DNA of 64,000 bases from Sweltsa coloradensis (taxonomy: Eukaryota > Arthropoda > Insecta > Plecoptera > Chloroperlidae): contig JAMZAV010000976.1 in the NCBI GenBank assembly GCA_024449915.1, positions 124,001-188,000 on the forward strand. The letters are read 5' to 3'. The position numbers and the translations under genes are program-made. The notes below the pieces were generated by a model. That model was not told where the DNA came from. It did not search any database and saw nothing but the letters and a program-made list of their open reading frames with translations. Shown here one piece after another: positions 10,780-21,425 of the stretch (the stretch's first letter is position 1; the number at the start of each line of letters is the position of its first letter).

Positions 10780-11815
10780 AGGGCGACGACAAACTCGTGG
10801 CCCTGTATACAGCTACCCGATTTGGGGGGTTTTCAGCTATCTGCACACGCCGCCCCGAAAGAGTTACAATCTTGAAACTCGGTATATGAGCTGAAATGAG
10901 GTGCATGACCTACAAAAAGAAAATTAAACCGATCCGATAACCCGTTCTGTGTTAAAATAAAGTGCCTGAACATCGTAGAAAACCTTCCGGCTGGCTGGCT
11001 AGCTAGCTAGTTAGCTAGTTAGGAACCTAATTCTCCGCGAATATTAATTTAGCCTACAGAAAAAAACGGTGCATCTTAGAACTTTGAAACTTAAACCACA
11101 CCTAGATGAACCTCAGACACAGTGCCTTTTGCTTTTAAAACCAAAATCGGGTAACAGGGACCGGAGAAAATCAAAATTTGGATGTAAATCAAAACACGTA
11201 ATTACTAAGGCGTGGTAATTTGTACAAACTTAAAATTAAACATGCTCTAAACCATTATAAATATCTAGCGTCCGAAACAAAATAGACTAAATTTGGGGGG
11301 ACCGTGGGCCCAAAAATGTCAAAAACAACTCTGAACTTAAAAATATTAATCATTCAAAGAAAACGCTATAACTGAGAAGTTTCAAACGTGGAATACACTT
11401 AAATATCTCTCATTCTTAATCACGTTTGAATATGGAAAGCAAAATTGGGTAACGGGTACCGAAGAAAATCAAAATTATCAATAGCTAGGTAATTCCGTAC
11501 TCATGAATAAGACGCTATACAGAGAAAACTGTACGTCTTAAAACTTTGAAACTTGGACCACACTTAGATGTCCCTCATGCGCAATCACTTTAGCTTCCAA
11601 AACCAAAACCGGCCAATAGCGACCGGGGAAAATCAAAATGAAAATAAAAACGCGTGATTACTCAGGCGCAGTAATTTGATAAAACTTGAAATTAAACATG
11701 CTCATAACCATTATAAATATCTAGTGCCCAAAACACAATGGGGCCAATTTGGGGGGACCGTAAACCAAAAATAATAAAAACAACACTTAACTTAACAAAT
11801 TTAATCATTCAAAGT
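10780..11815. repeat. Intronic tandem repeat, unit about 460 bp
   Basis: ACTTTGAAACTT plus the following AACCACAC-TAGATG--CCTCA block occurs at 11,081 and 11,543. The block GTAATTTG ... AAATTAAACATGCTC ... CCATTATAAATATCTAG ... TTTGGGGGGACCGT occurs at 11,215-11,345 and 11,677-11,810. A weaker partial unit lies near 11,375. The whole lies in intron 2 of the secreted-protein gene. Confidence 0.75.
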
Positions 11816-11857
11816 CCATCATGCACGCCTTGATAGGAAACAAACAGAAAAAAAGAT

Positions 11858-12402
11858 GTAATATCCCCCCCCCCCCCAAATACAAAAAATTTGTAAAAAA
11901 AAATCAAACGGCAGCCAAGCTCTCCAAAAGTCTTCGGCTGTGAATGCTGTGAAATAGAGAAGTTGAGCCAAGCTTTTCATTCTTTCTCCCGAATTTCGCA
12001 TTGAAATGAAATAAGATCATTTCGCCTGTTGACGAGCGCCAAGCCAACAATTTTTGTGGTAAAAAGTAAAATTTTTAACTCAAAATCATAGAAAAATTGC
12101 TTGGCCATTGACTTTTTAGAGTTCTCGTAATGAAACAAATTCAATAGCCAAGAAATTTTGTTTTTTTATGATTTTGAGTTTAAAATTTTTTACTTTTTTC
12201 CACGAAAATGGCTGGCTTGGCGCTCGTCAAAAGGCGAAATGATCTTACTTCTTTTCAATGCGAAATTAGGGAGAAAGAATAAAAAGCTTGGCTCAAGTTC
12301 TATATCTCACAACATTCACAGCTGAAGACTTTCGAAGGAGAGCTTGGCTGCCGTTTTTTTTCGTTTTTTTTCTTCAAATTTTTGTATTTGTGGGGGTATT
12401 AC
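11858..12402. mobile_element. 545-bp foldback MITE
   Basis: The two halves are inverted copies around about 12,130. Matching blocks include GGCAGCCAAGCTCTCC, TTCGGCTGTGAATG, GACGAGCGCCAAGCCA and ACTCAAAATCATA. The ends read GTAATATCCCCC and GGGGGTATTAC. A half copy lies at 13,983-14,285. No coding sequence. Confidence 0.85.
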
Positions 12403-12584
12403 TTACTATCATATTATTGGATTGCTCGTACACTGAAAACGCTCACATATATGTGTTGAAGTCCAATAAAAAAATCACCCATCCACAGTCTGTACATTTA
12501 ACATTATCATTCACAAACCAAACATCATTGTGATAATTACGTCATAATCTTCAACATGCCATTTCATGTTTTTTGTTTCTGCAG

Positions 12585-12656
12585 GGCGAAGTTATTCACT
12601 CCAAATCACCCGCGAAAAAATCAAATTTCGACCAGATTATTAGTACTCTGTACTAG
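12585..12656 (+). CDS. Possible alternative last exon of the secreted-protein gene
   Basis: A strong acceptor (TTTTTTGTTTCTGCAG) precedes a GC-richer stretch. Read in phase 0, as every intron of this gene requires, it gives GEVIHSKSPAKKSNFDQIIS, then TLY and TAG. AATAAA motifs follow at about 13,027 and 13,053-13,075. Splicing from exon 1 would give a ~47-residue secreted peptide; from exon 2, a truncated protein. It could equally be a relic or a chance acceptor. No homology is recognised. Confidence 0.25.
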   Translation, partial: GEVIHSKSPAKKSNFDQIISTLY

Positions 12657-13165
12657 ACACTGGTGCTTCAAGGAGTGCATGTACTGCATTAACACCCCCA
12701 CCAAGAAGACTCTGCTGCTTACAAATATTGAGAATGTTTTTTTAAACATTCAATTATTGATTCAATCACGCATTGTAATTCAATTTCCATTAAGATGCAC
12801 AATTTAGGCCATAAATAGTGTATTTTACCGTTTAATTTGTCAATATACGTGTTCTGGCAGCCGGAAGTTTGTCTACTCAAAACACGTAGGGCTTGACGCC
12901 TGAATATTGGTTGTTGCTGGAAGTGGATTGTGAGTATTGTGGAACTCACGGATCAATCTTTAAGGCAAAATCGTTCTTCTACCTCACTTGCGAATCAATA
13001 ATAGATCAATAGAAAATGGCAACCAATAATAAAGTAAGAAATGTAAATAAATAAAATATATGCATAAATAAATGTAGTTATAGCATGTGTCAATTAAATT
13101 TACTGTTATTTGATGGAATGAATAAACTTAAAACATCTCAAATACATCAGTCAGTATGGATTACA

Positions 13166-13930
13166 CTAGGAAAACGCTTAAGTCCCGCCGCGTTGTTGGA
13201 TGAGCGTAATTGGTGCATTGAGCTGCCATGTGTTATGCGGATTTTCTGTTGTTCTGTGAAAAAATCATTACTTCGTTGAAGATTTTTTTAAAATTAAATT
13301 AAATTAAATAAAAAAAATAACTTAATTTTTTAATTTTTTAATTAAATCGTAATATTGAAATTTTGAAGAAATAATTATTCGAAGGCGCACAAATTTTACA
13401 CGAATATATTAATTAATAAAATTAAGGTTCTGTGAAAAAATCATACAATAGGATAAAGCATGTAGGTATTATAAGTCAAAGAATTGTTTTAAAAAAGAAA
13501 AAAACGTAAAATTTCGATTTTCATGAGAAATAGTTTTTCAATTGCGCTCAAATTTCACAAGAATACCTAAATTCATAAAATAAAGGTTCTGTGAAAAAAT
13601 AATGACATTCAGATAAAGCATGTAGGTGAAGTGTAATAAGTTTAAGAAAATTTTTAAAAATCGAAAAAAAATGTAAAATTGCGATTTTCATGCGAAATAA
13701 TTTTTTGATTGCTCTCAAAAACGTGGCAGTTCTTAGTTCAGAGATTTCGAAGGTCTCCAGAAAATTTCAGCGCAATTGGAGTATCGGTTTAGCCGGAATC
13801 GTGTTAACAGACACACACAAATACAAGCAGAAAAAAAGGGGAAAAAAAAAGAAAAAAAGATAAACTTTCCGGATTTTTTTCTCCAGTGTAGTGAAATGGA
13901 ATCTTCGTTTCGCTAGCTACGCTCATCCAA
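13166..13930 (-). mobile_element. Helitron-like element, family B
   Basis: On the plus strand it begins CTAGGAAAACGCTTAAG and ends TACGCTCATCCAA, flanked by A on the left and T on the right. Read on the minus strand this is A|TTGGATGAGCG ... AACGC-loop-GCGTT-TTCCTAG|T. The body matches 57,898-58,490 and 62,629-63,282, with repeated GGTTCTGTGAAAAAATCAT. Non-autonomous; no protein encoded. Confidence 0.85.
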
Positions 13931-13982
13931 TTATTGATTGAGATCTTGTTTTGTCTTTGTATCGATTCACTGTTTAGGTAGA

Positions 13983-14285
13983 AGAACGACCCCCCCCCCA
14001 CAAATACAAAAATTTATATAAACAAAAAACGGCAGCCAAGCTCTCCTTCAAAAGTCTTCGGCTGTGAATGCTGTGAGATATAGAAGTTGAGCCAAGCATT
14101 TCATTCTTTCTCCCTAGTTTCGCATTGAAAAGAAGTAAGAACATATTATTGCCTGTTGACGAGCGCCAAGCCAACTATTTTCGTGATTAAAAAAAGTAAA
14201 AATTTTAAACTCAAAATCATAAAAAATTACTTGGCCATTGAATTTGGTTCAATACAAGAACTCTAAAAAGTCAATGGCCAAGTAG
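13983..14285. mobile_element. Half copy of the 545-bp foldback MITE
   Basis: The C-run, GGCAGCCAAGCTCTCC, GACGAGCGCCAAGCCAA and CAAAATCATA blocks of 11,858-12,130 recur in the same order. Only the short inverted centre remains of the second arm. Confidence 0.8.
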
Positions 14286-14299
14286 TCAAAGACCAAGAA

Positions 14300-14512
14300 A
14301 ATTGAAGAGAAAAAAAGAAAGAAGAAGAAAATGAGGTTATAAAATACAAAACTAATGACAAGGAGATAAGGTGACAATAGTGACAAATGAGTCATGCTGG
14401 AAAGAAAGAGAAAAAAGAAAAGAAAATCAAAATGAGATTATAAAATACAAAACTGGTGAAAAGGTAGTAAGGTGACAATAGTGATACTTTAGTCATGTTG
14501 GAAAGAAAGAGA
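14300..14512. repeat. Two-copy tandem repeat, unit about 120 bp
   Basis: TATAAAATACAAAACT ... AAGGTGACAATAGTGA ... GTCATG-TGGAAAGAAAGAG occurs twice. It is purine-rich and immediately precedes a reversed retrotransposon fragment. Confidence 0.8.
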
Positions 14513-14539
14513 ATCGATAACGTACTGCATTTGTCTTGT

Positions 14540-14860
14540 TGTTTGTATATGCGATCACGTTACATTTATCAACATTGAGGTAAAGTCTCCATGTTCTACA
14601 CCAATTGGAAAATTATCAAACTCAAACTGAATAGCATTGCAGTCATCAGATTTGTTGATGGGCTTGTAAACTGTTAAGTCGTCAGCTTATAGAAGTCACT
14701 TACTCGATGGAAAACACTCGGGTATGTCATTCACAAATAGAGTGAACATGAAGGGACCCAGGATAGACCCCTGAGGCACCCCAGACGTGACATGCTCAAA
14801 ACTGGGGTTTAATTTATCAATTACAACACACTGCGTTCGACCTGTGAGGAATCATACTCA
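14540..14860 (-). pseudogene. Non-LTR reverse transcriptase core fragment
   Basis: The minus strand reads FEHVTSGVPQGSILGPFMFT followed by LFVNDIPECFPSSK, a stop, then DDLTVYKPINK and WCRTWRLYLNVDKCNVIAY. G-V-P-Q-G-S-I-L-G-P, the DD block and the L--N--K-- motif are hallmarks of Jockey-clade reverse transcriptases. Small indels and at least one stop disable it. It lies just upstream of exon 3 of the secreted-protein gene, in antisense. Confidence 0.85.
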
Positions 14861-14911
14861 TTACCGTGTATTGTATTGTCGTTTTGTAATTTATTCGGAA
14901 TTCCTCTTTAG

Positions 14912-15067
14912 CTTAAGGTAAACGTCCACAGGGATGCTGGCCGAAACCCAGTCATGATCCTCACCTACCAGACAGACGCCTGTAAGATGATCATGGCTGA
15001 TGGTGATATCTTCATGGGACCCTTCTTCGGGCCTAGAGGTCTACCGAAACAGTGCGCGTTTGACGTT
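14912..15067 (+). CDS. Secreted DUF1091/MD-2-like protein, exon 3
   Basis: The acceptor is ATTCCTCTTTAG|CTT and the donor GTT|GTAAGT (consensus). The 52 codons run LKVNVHRDAGRNPVMILTYQ, then TDACKMIMADGDIFMG, ending LPKQCAFDV. The TDACK motif and the later PKQC are the parts that most resemble DUF1091 (D-x-C near the middle and a P-x-x-C before the last strands). The exon is clearly richer in GC than the surrounding intron. Confidence 0.9.
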
Positions 15068-15310
15068 GTAAGTTAACATTGATATTTTTACTTTTTATAT
15101 GAAACGTACGAGATTACTTCTCTAATTTATTTATCGGGAAACACACATGCATTGTTTGAAAATCAATCCAGAAATCTCCGAGAGTTGTATTTCATAAGTT
15201 AAACATCTATCAATAGTGAAAAGTTCGTACAATTTGTATTAAAAAATTTAAAAAAAGATCTTGTCACTAAATAGGCTTAATTCCTTTCTGAAAGCTGATA
15301 TTTGTTGCAG

Positions 15311-15472
15311 CAAAACATCACCTTCCACGCAGACTTCGATGTGCACGGGGACAACTTAGGAGCAGAAATTTGTAGGGGCAATTTCTTTGTGGAGATTAGG
15401 GTATTTGATGGAGATGAGTTGGTTTTCTGTTCCGTAGTCTATGGCATCTGCAAGAAGGATGTCCTGAATTAG
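15311..15472 (+). CDS. Secreted DUF1091/MD-2-like protein, exon 4 (C terminus)
   Basis: The acceptor is TTTGTTGCAG|CAA. The 53 codons run QNITFHADFDVHGDNLGAEI, then CRGNFFVEIRVFDGDELVFC, ending SVVYGICKKDVLN before TAG at 15,470-15,472. The exon holds three of the six cysteines and an N-I-T glycosylation site. No canonical AATAAA was found just downstream; AATAATG near 15,515 and TAATAATATG after it may serve. A reversed retrotransposon begins about 130 bp later. Confidence 0.9.
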   Translation, partial: QNITFHADFDVHGDNLGAEICRGNFFVEIRVFDGDELVFCSVVYGICKKDVLN

Positions 15473-15604
15473 TCAGATGCAAGCAACAAAGATCCATTGC
15501 ACAATTCTTTTTCTAATAATGTAATAATATGACAACTTCCATCCTGACGTATTTGGATGGCGACTAAGAATCGGCCACGCACCTGCTTCCAACATAAGTC
15601 GAGT

Positions 15605-16880
15605 CAGGGGGTGGCTAACCACCAGATTTTCTAGGGCACACTGAGTTTATTAACACCGGCTTGTCATGTCCTATTCTCTTTAAATTTCTTAATTCTTCGT
15701 ATTCCATTTCTTCTTTTTTGTCAGTACCATCCTCTTCTTCCTTGCATCTTACCACCCACTCACGCCATTGCCTTCTGCCCTCCCATAGTCGTTCTGCTGC
15801 TATTTCCTCCCAACACTCATCTCTCTCTTCAACATAATTTATTATTTGGTCTTCCCACTTCTCTCTTTGTCTATGAGGTCTTCTTATGTTCATAACTCCA
15901 CTTCCAAATTCTGCTCTCGTTATTCTCTTTTTGTCTATTCTTCTCATATGCCCATACTGTCACAATCTTTCTCTTTCTATTTTGAACAGAAACTTGTCAA
16001 CTCCAACTCCTTTCCTAGTTTCTTTACTCTAGATTTTTTCAAACTCCTATACTCCTTACGAGTTTCATTTCTGCAGCTTGTATATTATTCGAGTCCCTCA
16101 CTCTTAAAGTCAAAGTTGCAGCACCTTTTGTTAGAATTGGCAAATAATACACCTTGTACAGTAACAGCTTACAATTGACTGGGAAATCTTCGTTCCGCAG
16201 CAATTTTCTTAATAAGGTTTCGGCATTGGCTACTTTTTTGGAAATTTACTTTCCAGTTTTGCCTTGTTTGTTATCATACTTCCTAGGAAATAATTAATTT
16301 AATAATTAAACCAAACCTCGTCAAATTATTGTAGTTCATGTACACCATACTTTATCTTTTTTTCATCGTATCATGCTGGCTCCTTTCTTGACTCAATTTC
16401 CATTATAAGAGTTTTACTCTTGTCAATACTCCAACCCAAACTCATCTATAGCTTCTTTTTATTTAACAATTTTCCATTGCAGTTCTTCAATTTTCTCTGT
16501 CCATATTATAATGTCATCAACATAGTATATCATTGTTCTTGTATCTGGTTCCTCCATGATTGGCTCTATTCTCCTAATCGCATCCAAGACAATTGCAAAT
16601 AACAATGGGGATAATACGCTACCTTGCCTCAGGCCAGAGCTAACACTGACCAATCTGTGTTTCCTAAGTTAGTCTGTACACTCCTAGTGCACTGATTAAA
16701 CATGATTTTAATTCTTTCAGTCATGAATAACTCCATTTATTTTGATGCACTCCCGGACTTTTCTTTGTGACATACGATCATATTATGCTTTTTCTAGATC
16801 GAGAAAAGTAATACACACCATTAGACCAGCCTTCCACTTACTCTCCATAATTTGTCTCACTCTCAAGATCCAATCAATGG
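15605..16880 (-). mobile_element. Non-LTR retrotransposon copy B (RT core and C-terminal domain)
   Basis: Minus-strand frames read SSGLRQGSVLSPLLFAIVLD and YYVDDIIIWTEKIEELQWK (16,653-16,459), containing the RQGS-LSP and Y-DD catalytic-region motifs. Downstream they read MRRIDKKRITRAEFG, PHRQREKWEDQIINYVEER and WREWVVRCKEEE (15,947-15,615), the basic/acidic tail typical of such ORFs (R-R-W-DQ-). The pieces are in different frames separated by stops, so the copy is inactive. It is the longest of three copies of this family. Confidence 0.85.
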
Positions 16881-19862
16881 TTGATACACATTAGTTAGGG
16901 GTTAGGGGATTCAACCTTGCATTTCATTCTAGAAGCAAGCCACATGGCACAGTTACTTATAAGACCTTATTGATTGATTGAATCGATGGTGCCAAGATGA
17001 AATTACCATATTGCACCACTGGCACAGTGGCGGACTGGGGGCCGCCCAGTGACACGTTGTATGTGCTTTTCTATATATTCGATCAGTCGAAACAAGCTGA
17101 GAGGGGACTTAAATCATTCGTAAATTTCTCCTTATTTCTATGAAGGTAACGTGGAAATCGTTTTTGGCAGAATTTACCTTTTAAAGACAAAAAACGGCAA
17201 TAAAGGCACATTTTAAAGCAAATAGTTATTGACTGATATCGTTAGATATTGTGACAGGCCGATAAAGCACAAAAGATTAACTAGTATAATACTAAAGACA
17301 CACTAAAATTAATTGCTTTTCGCTGTGAGATTACATAAACGGCAAAAAAGGCTACATTTATTAAATCAGAACCAGCATACTTCAGCCATGGGAGAAATGG
17401 CGGTAAGTCTGATATTTAATGAACAAAACACAAAATATAATATTGCGAAACACATGAAGCTTTGGTTTTAAGATTTAAAAATAAATGTTAAAAAAACAGC
17501 ACAATTATTCAATTTTAGAACCAATTTGGCCTACATGTGTGGAAAGGTGGCAATAATTGGAAAATGTAGCGCACAAAACCAAATATATTGCGGTGGCGCA
17601 AGAATTTGAAGTTTCTTGTTTTGAGATTAAAATTCGATAAAAATGGCACCAATAATTCCAATAATAATCGAATTACCTATTGCCCTACGAAAGGTTACAA
17701 TATATCTAGTATATAAAAGTCGCAAAACAAAGAAAAAACTATGAACAAAAAACACGGTGTTCATCTTTGAGACTTGATTAAAATTATGTATACATTCATT
17801 TGCACTTTTCCTCCCACACAACACCTTCAACTCCTTCTATAATCTGCTTGTCTGCTCGTTGACAAAATGACAGTAGTATCAATACTTGACTGCACTGCTG
17901 CAGGATTTCCATTGCTTCCACAGTGTCACCATACACGGGAAAGAACCAGGAAGGCAGTCGTCGCCCGCCAAGTGACATGCGCAGCGATGGATTTTTTACC
18001 TTTTCCAGAGCAAAAAGACACCCAAAGCTACAACTCCCCAACTAGATTCTGTACAGCAGAAAAAGCAAGTACAATGGCATCCGTGTCGACAGTTCGAACC
18101 ATTATGGTCTTCAAACCTCTCCAGTGGTCACAGGGTCAAAGACTGAGCATTGACTCCCTGTTGAATGAAATCAGGACATCTGTATCCAGGGTAGAGTAGA
18201 ACTCTTGTCCACTCTGTGCAATGCATAATGAACATTTTAAGGCCATCACCAAAGTAGACACAATGTCCACACGTCCTGCACGAGCTCCAGAGCCTCCAGC
18301 AGACCTGAGATATGTTGATACACATCCCGTATATACTTTGCGAACGTCTTGCTTGCTTTGGGGGCTAACATGTTGACTACAGCCGCTCCATTAGTACTGC
18401 TTGCACAGGTTGGACAGACTGAGCAACTGCACCCTCATAAGCCGTCAAGCACTGAATAATGTTCGACTGCATGCATGAGGGCCACCCATGCTGGTCAAGG
18501 AAGGAGTAAATGGCTGGTATTAGTGTCTGGTGAACTCTTGTAAATCTCCTTCACTGGTCTGACTCTGACATGCACATGCACATGTTAGAAACAATTTGCT
18601 GAAAAGTAAACAGTCATATCTTACCGAGGCAACTTTTTTACTGTTTTAGTTTTCAGTTCTTTTTTCTTCTGATTACTAAATACCACAAATTTGTTGCGCT
18701 TTATAGGATCCATTAATGCAGCAGAAAAAATAACTTGCCACTTAATTGTTTCGACTCAATGTTGGAGAGCACCGCACTATCTTCCAAGAACTGATTTCCG
18801 TATTTTCCAAACACTGCTTTCAGAGACGACGTCTCTTTGGAACGTTGTGCGTATTGATTTGGTGTCTAGGTGATATCTGATCGGCGTATCTTCTGGATCA
18901 CCAGATATACCTTGACTCGTTTCAAATTTTTGAACTAAGGAACTGCTGAATTGCCAATTCCAGCTGAAGAGCGAGATCCCAAAATTAATACGTAATTATA
19001 GGAGTGTCAAGAGTACAATGTCCTCTGTTGAATCTAAATACAGTTCATGTGCCTGTTTGTACCAACTAGTGTGCCTGCAATATTATTTATATATTGTTTT
19101 ATATATCAAGAAAAATTATTGGCAACTCTCCAAAGATCAGTCAAATAGTCTTCGATTGAAATGTTCTTTTATTGCCGTTTTTTGACTCCAAAGGCAAAAT
19201 ATTGCCGAGTACGATTAACACGTTGGGGAACATTCAGGGGAACATTACGAATGATTTGAGTCCCCTCTCAGGTTGTTCGACTAATCTAATTGTCAAAACG
19301 AATATCCAACGTATCACATAGGCTACAAACAAAATGCGAGATTTGGGCCTTTTTTGATTATTATTCCCACAGCCTAAAGCTCCTTGAGTTACCGACACCG
19401 AAACATATATTTATATTTTGTGCGTCACATAACAGTCATTGCAACCTCTCCCAAGCCTGAGGGGCAGTCGATGTTTGCTTTCACAAACTTCAACTTTTTG
19501 CCATTGTTGTTATGCTCACAACCAAAAGCAACGGACTGGGTGGCCCCCAGTCCGCCACTGTGCCAGTGGTGCAATATGGCAATTTTATCTTGGCACCATC
19601 GATTCAATCATATAAGTCTAATAAGTGATTCGAGTCCCCTCTCAGCTTGTTTGACTGATCAAACATACAAAAACGCACATACAACGTGTCACTGGGCGGC
19701 CCCCAGTCCGCCACTGTGCCAGTGGTGCCATATGGTAATTTCATCTTGGCACCATCGATTCAATCAATCAATAAGGTCTAATAAGTAACTGTGCCAAGTG
19801 GCTTGCTTCTAGAATGAAATGCAAGGTTCACCCTATATATGTCCCTTAACCCCTAACTACAT
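16881..19862. mobile_element. ~3-kb element with long, internally duplicated inverted ends
   Basis: The left end TAGTTAGGGGTTAGGGG and the inverse at the right (CCCTTAACCCCTAACTA) start long inverted repeats. These share CTTGCATTTCATTCTAGAAG, GGCACAGTTACTTAT, ATCGATGGTGCCAAGATGAA, GCACCACTGGCACAGT and GTGACACGTTGTATG. Similarity resumes inward at 17,080-17,240 with 19,130-19,310. The right end carries an extra direct duplication (19,515-19,660 with 19,690-19,790). The interior holds a broken minus-strand gene (17,820-18,740). No clear target-site duplication could be read. The superfamily is not identified. Confidence 0.75.
17820..18740 (-). pseudogene. Broken C-terminal part of the same uncharacterised protein family as 2,730-3,920
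   Basis: The minus strand shows in order: DPIKRNKFVVF (about 18,715), then KTKTVKKLPR and MTVYFSANC; GLKTIMVRTVDTDAIVLA at about 18,122-18,069; after one stop LWVSFCSGKGKKSIAAHV; and further on ILLSFCQRADKQIIEGVEGV (about 17,885-17,830). From memory, the motifs DPIKxNKLxLF, IRTVDTDVVVLA, ELWVAFGTGKxxRxIxxH and a final IExxV form the C-terminal half of a widespread unnamed invertebrate family. Several frameshifts and stops are present. Its position between long inverted ends suggests it is the cargo or the former transposition gene of the 16,881-19,862 element. Function unknown. Confidence 0.55.
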
Positions 19863-20159
19863 GTGAAAAATGGAAATCTCCCAGTATGTATAATGTACAA
19901 AGACTAAATAATAATAAATTTTATAATAATTGTTTATTTATAGAGCAAATTTTTGTTTCATTAAACAGTATCACTAATAAACAATTCTCTTATTTCTCAT
20001 AAAGTTGGTATTAGAATGAAAAAAACTGTGTAGCCGATCTTTGTCGTTTTCCACAATACAGTGTGTATACTATTTCCTCCTGTAAAAATTGTCTATGATT
20101 GTTACTTTTGAGTATACAGTCATGCTATGTGCATTTCGTTCCATATATTTACGAGTGTT

Positions 20160-20250
20160 TATTTTATTTATTTTATTTATTTATTTATTTATTTAACGTC
20201 TATCCTATTCAGTTATAAAAACTGATTTACAAAGGAGGACTCAATGTGGA
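20160..20250 (+). repeat. Short interspersed repeat ('TATTCAGTTATAAAAACTGA' family)
   Basis: TTTATTTATTTAACGTCTATC, CTATTCAGTTATAAAAACTG and ATTTACAAAGGAGGAC form a block nearly identical to 43,880-43,940. It interrupts segmental duplication copy 2, so it is a later insertion. Related pieces occur at 23,690, 25,120, 35,800 (reverse) and 35,955. Confidence 0.75.
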
Positions 20251-20689
20251 GAACGTAGTTTTCTTGCGTGAAAATAAATATTGATTTGCTTGTTTCTGAG
20301 AGTGACTTTTTTTGATAGGTAATAGAATACATTTCAAAGTTTGTTTCCGATTTTAGTGTCAACGATAAAAGTTTCATTTCCATATTTGCCTTTTATCATG
20401 TACCGTATCAATCGTCATCAAATATCATGCGGTAAATATGGAAATTAAACTTTATTCAGTGACATTAAAATCAGACACAAACTTTTATACTTATTTGATT
20501 ATTATGTTAACAAAGGCATCACATGTTTATGTGTGCGGTTCTCGGACACCAACCTTTTTACCGAAACAGGCTTCCAAGACTGAGCCAAACGCTTGTCATC
20601 GTCTCGTTTGTTCATGTTCTGAGAGTGTTCTCGATTTCGACTGCCTCTCTGACGATGCAACCAGTCAGATGGCTAAGAGACCTCTTTTC

Positions 20690-21425
20690 ATCAAAGTCTA
20701 TCATGTGACCTTTTGTCTTGATATGTAAAGTGACCTGATTCCATCAGTCTATCAAGTGACTTGTTGTCTTGACATGTTAAGTGACCTCATTCCAATAGTC
20801 TTATCATGTGACATTTTGTATTGACATGTGAAGTGACCATAGAGCTATAGAGCTAGCTATAGAGCTAGCTAGACCAGCAGTCGGTGGTCCACTTCCGGTA
20901 CAATTGGAAGCCATCTTGAATGGGTGAGTTTGCATGTTAATTAGATGGGAGCGATTAATCGAAAAAATATTTTTAAAGATGGCCGCCAGTTTGGCAGGTG
21001 AGCATATCAGACTTTAACACCAAATGATTACTAAATTCCCTTATGCAATAACTTTGCATTGTTTCTGTTTGTTCAATACCATGCTGCACAAGGTAAAACC
21101 ATATCAAACAATCCAGTAAAGTACTTTATTGCATTAAAAAAGCATAAATTAAAACGCCAAACCGCCATCTTGAATGGGTGAGATTGACGCTTCAATTTGG
21201 TACACTCGCGCCTGTGCGGCGGGATTGGAGACTGCGTATCTAGCCTACTATAGGTGTTAAGATATCTATGGAAGTGACCTCATTCCATTAGTCTTATCGT
21301 GTGACATTTTGTATTGACATGTGAAGTGACCTCATTCCAATAGTCTATCGTGTGACATTTTGTATTGACATGTGAAGTGACCTCATTCCATCAGAATATC
21401 ATGTGACCTGTTGTCTTGACATGCA
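20690..21425. repeat. 51-bp satellite, about six units, split by a MITE
   Basis: The unit TCATGTGACATTTTGTATTG plus ACATGTGAAGTGACCTCATT plus CCAATAGTCTA recurs at 20,701, 20,752, 20,803, then after the insertion at 21,297, 21,348 and 21,399, always spaced 51 bp. Confidence 0.9.
20838..21270. mobile_element. 433-bp MITE with 8-bp target duplication
   Basis: The element starts CATAGAGCTA and ends GATATCTATG, and is flanked by GAAGTGAC on both sides (20,830-20,837 and 21,271-21,278). The duplicated 8 bp is part of the satellite unit, so the uninterrupted neighbours show the empty site directly. An 8-bp duplication and CA-starting ends fit the hAT or P superfamilies. Internally, CCATCTTGAATGGGTGAG occurs twice. 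No coding sequence. Confidence 0.85.
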
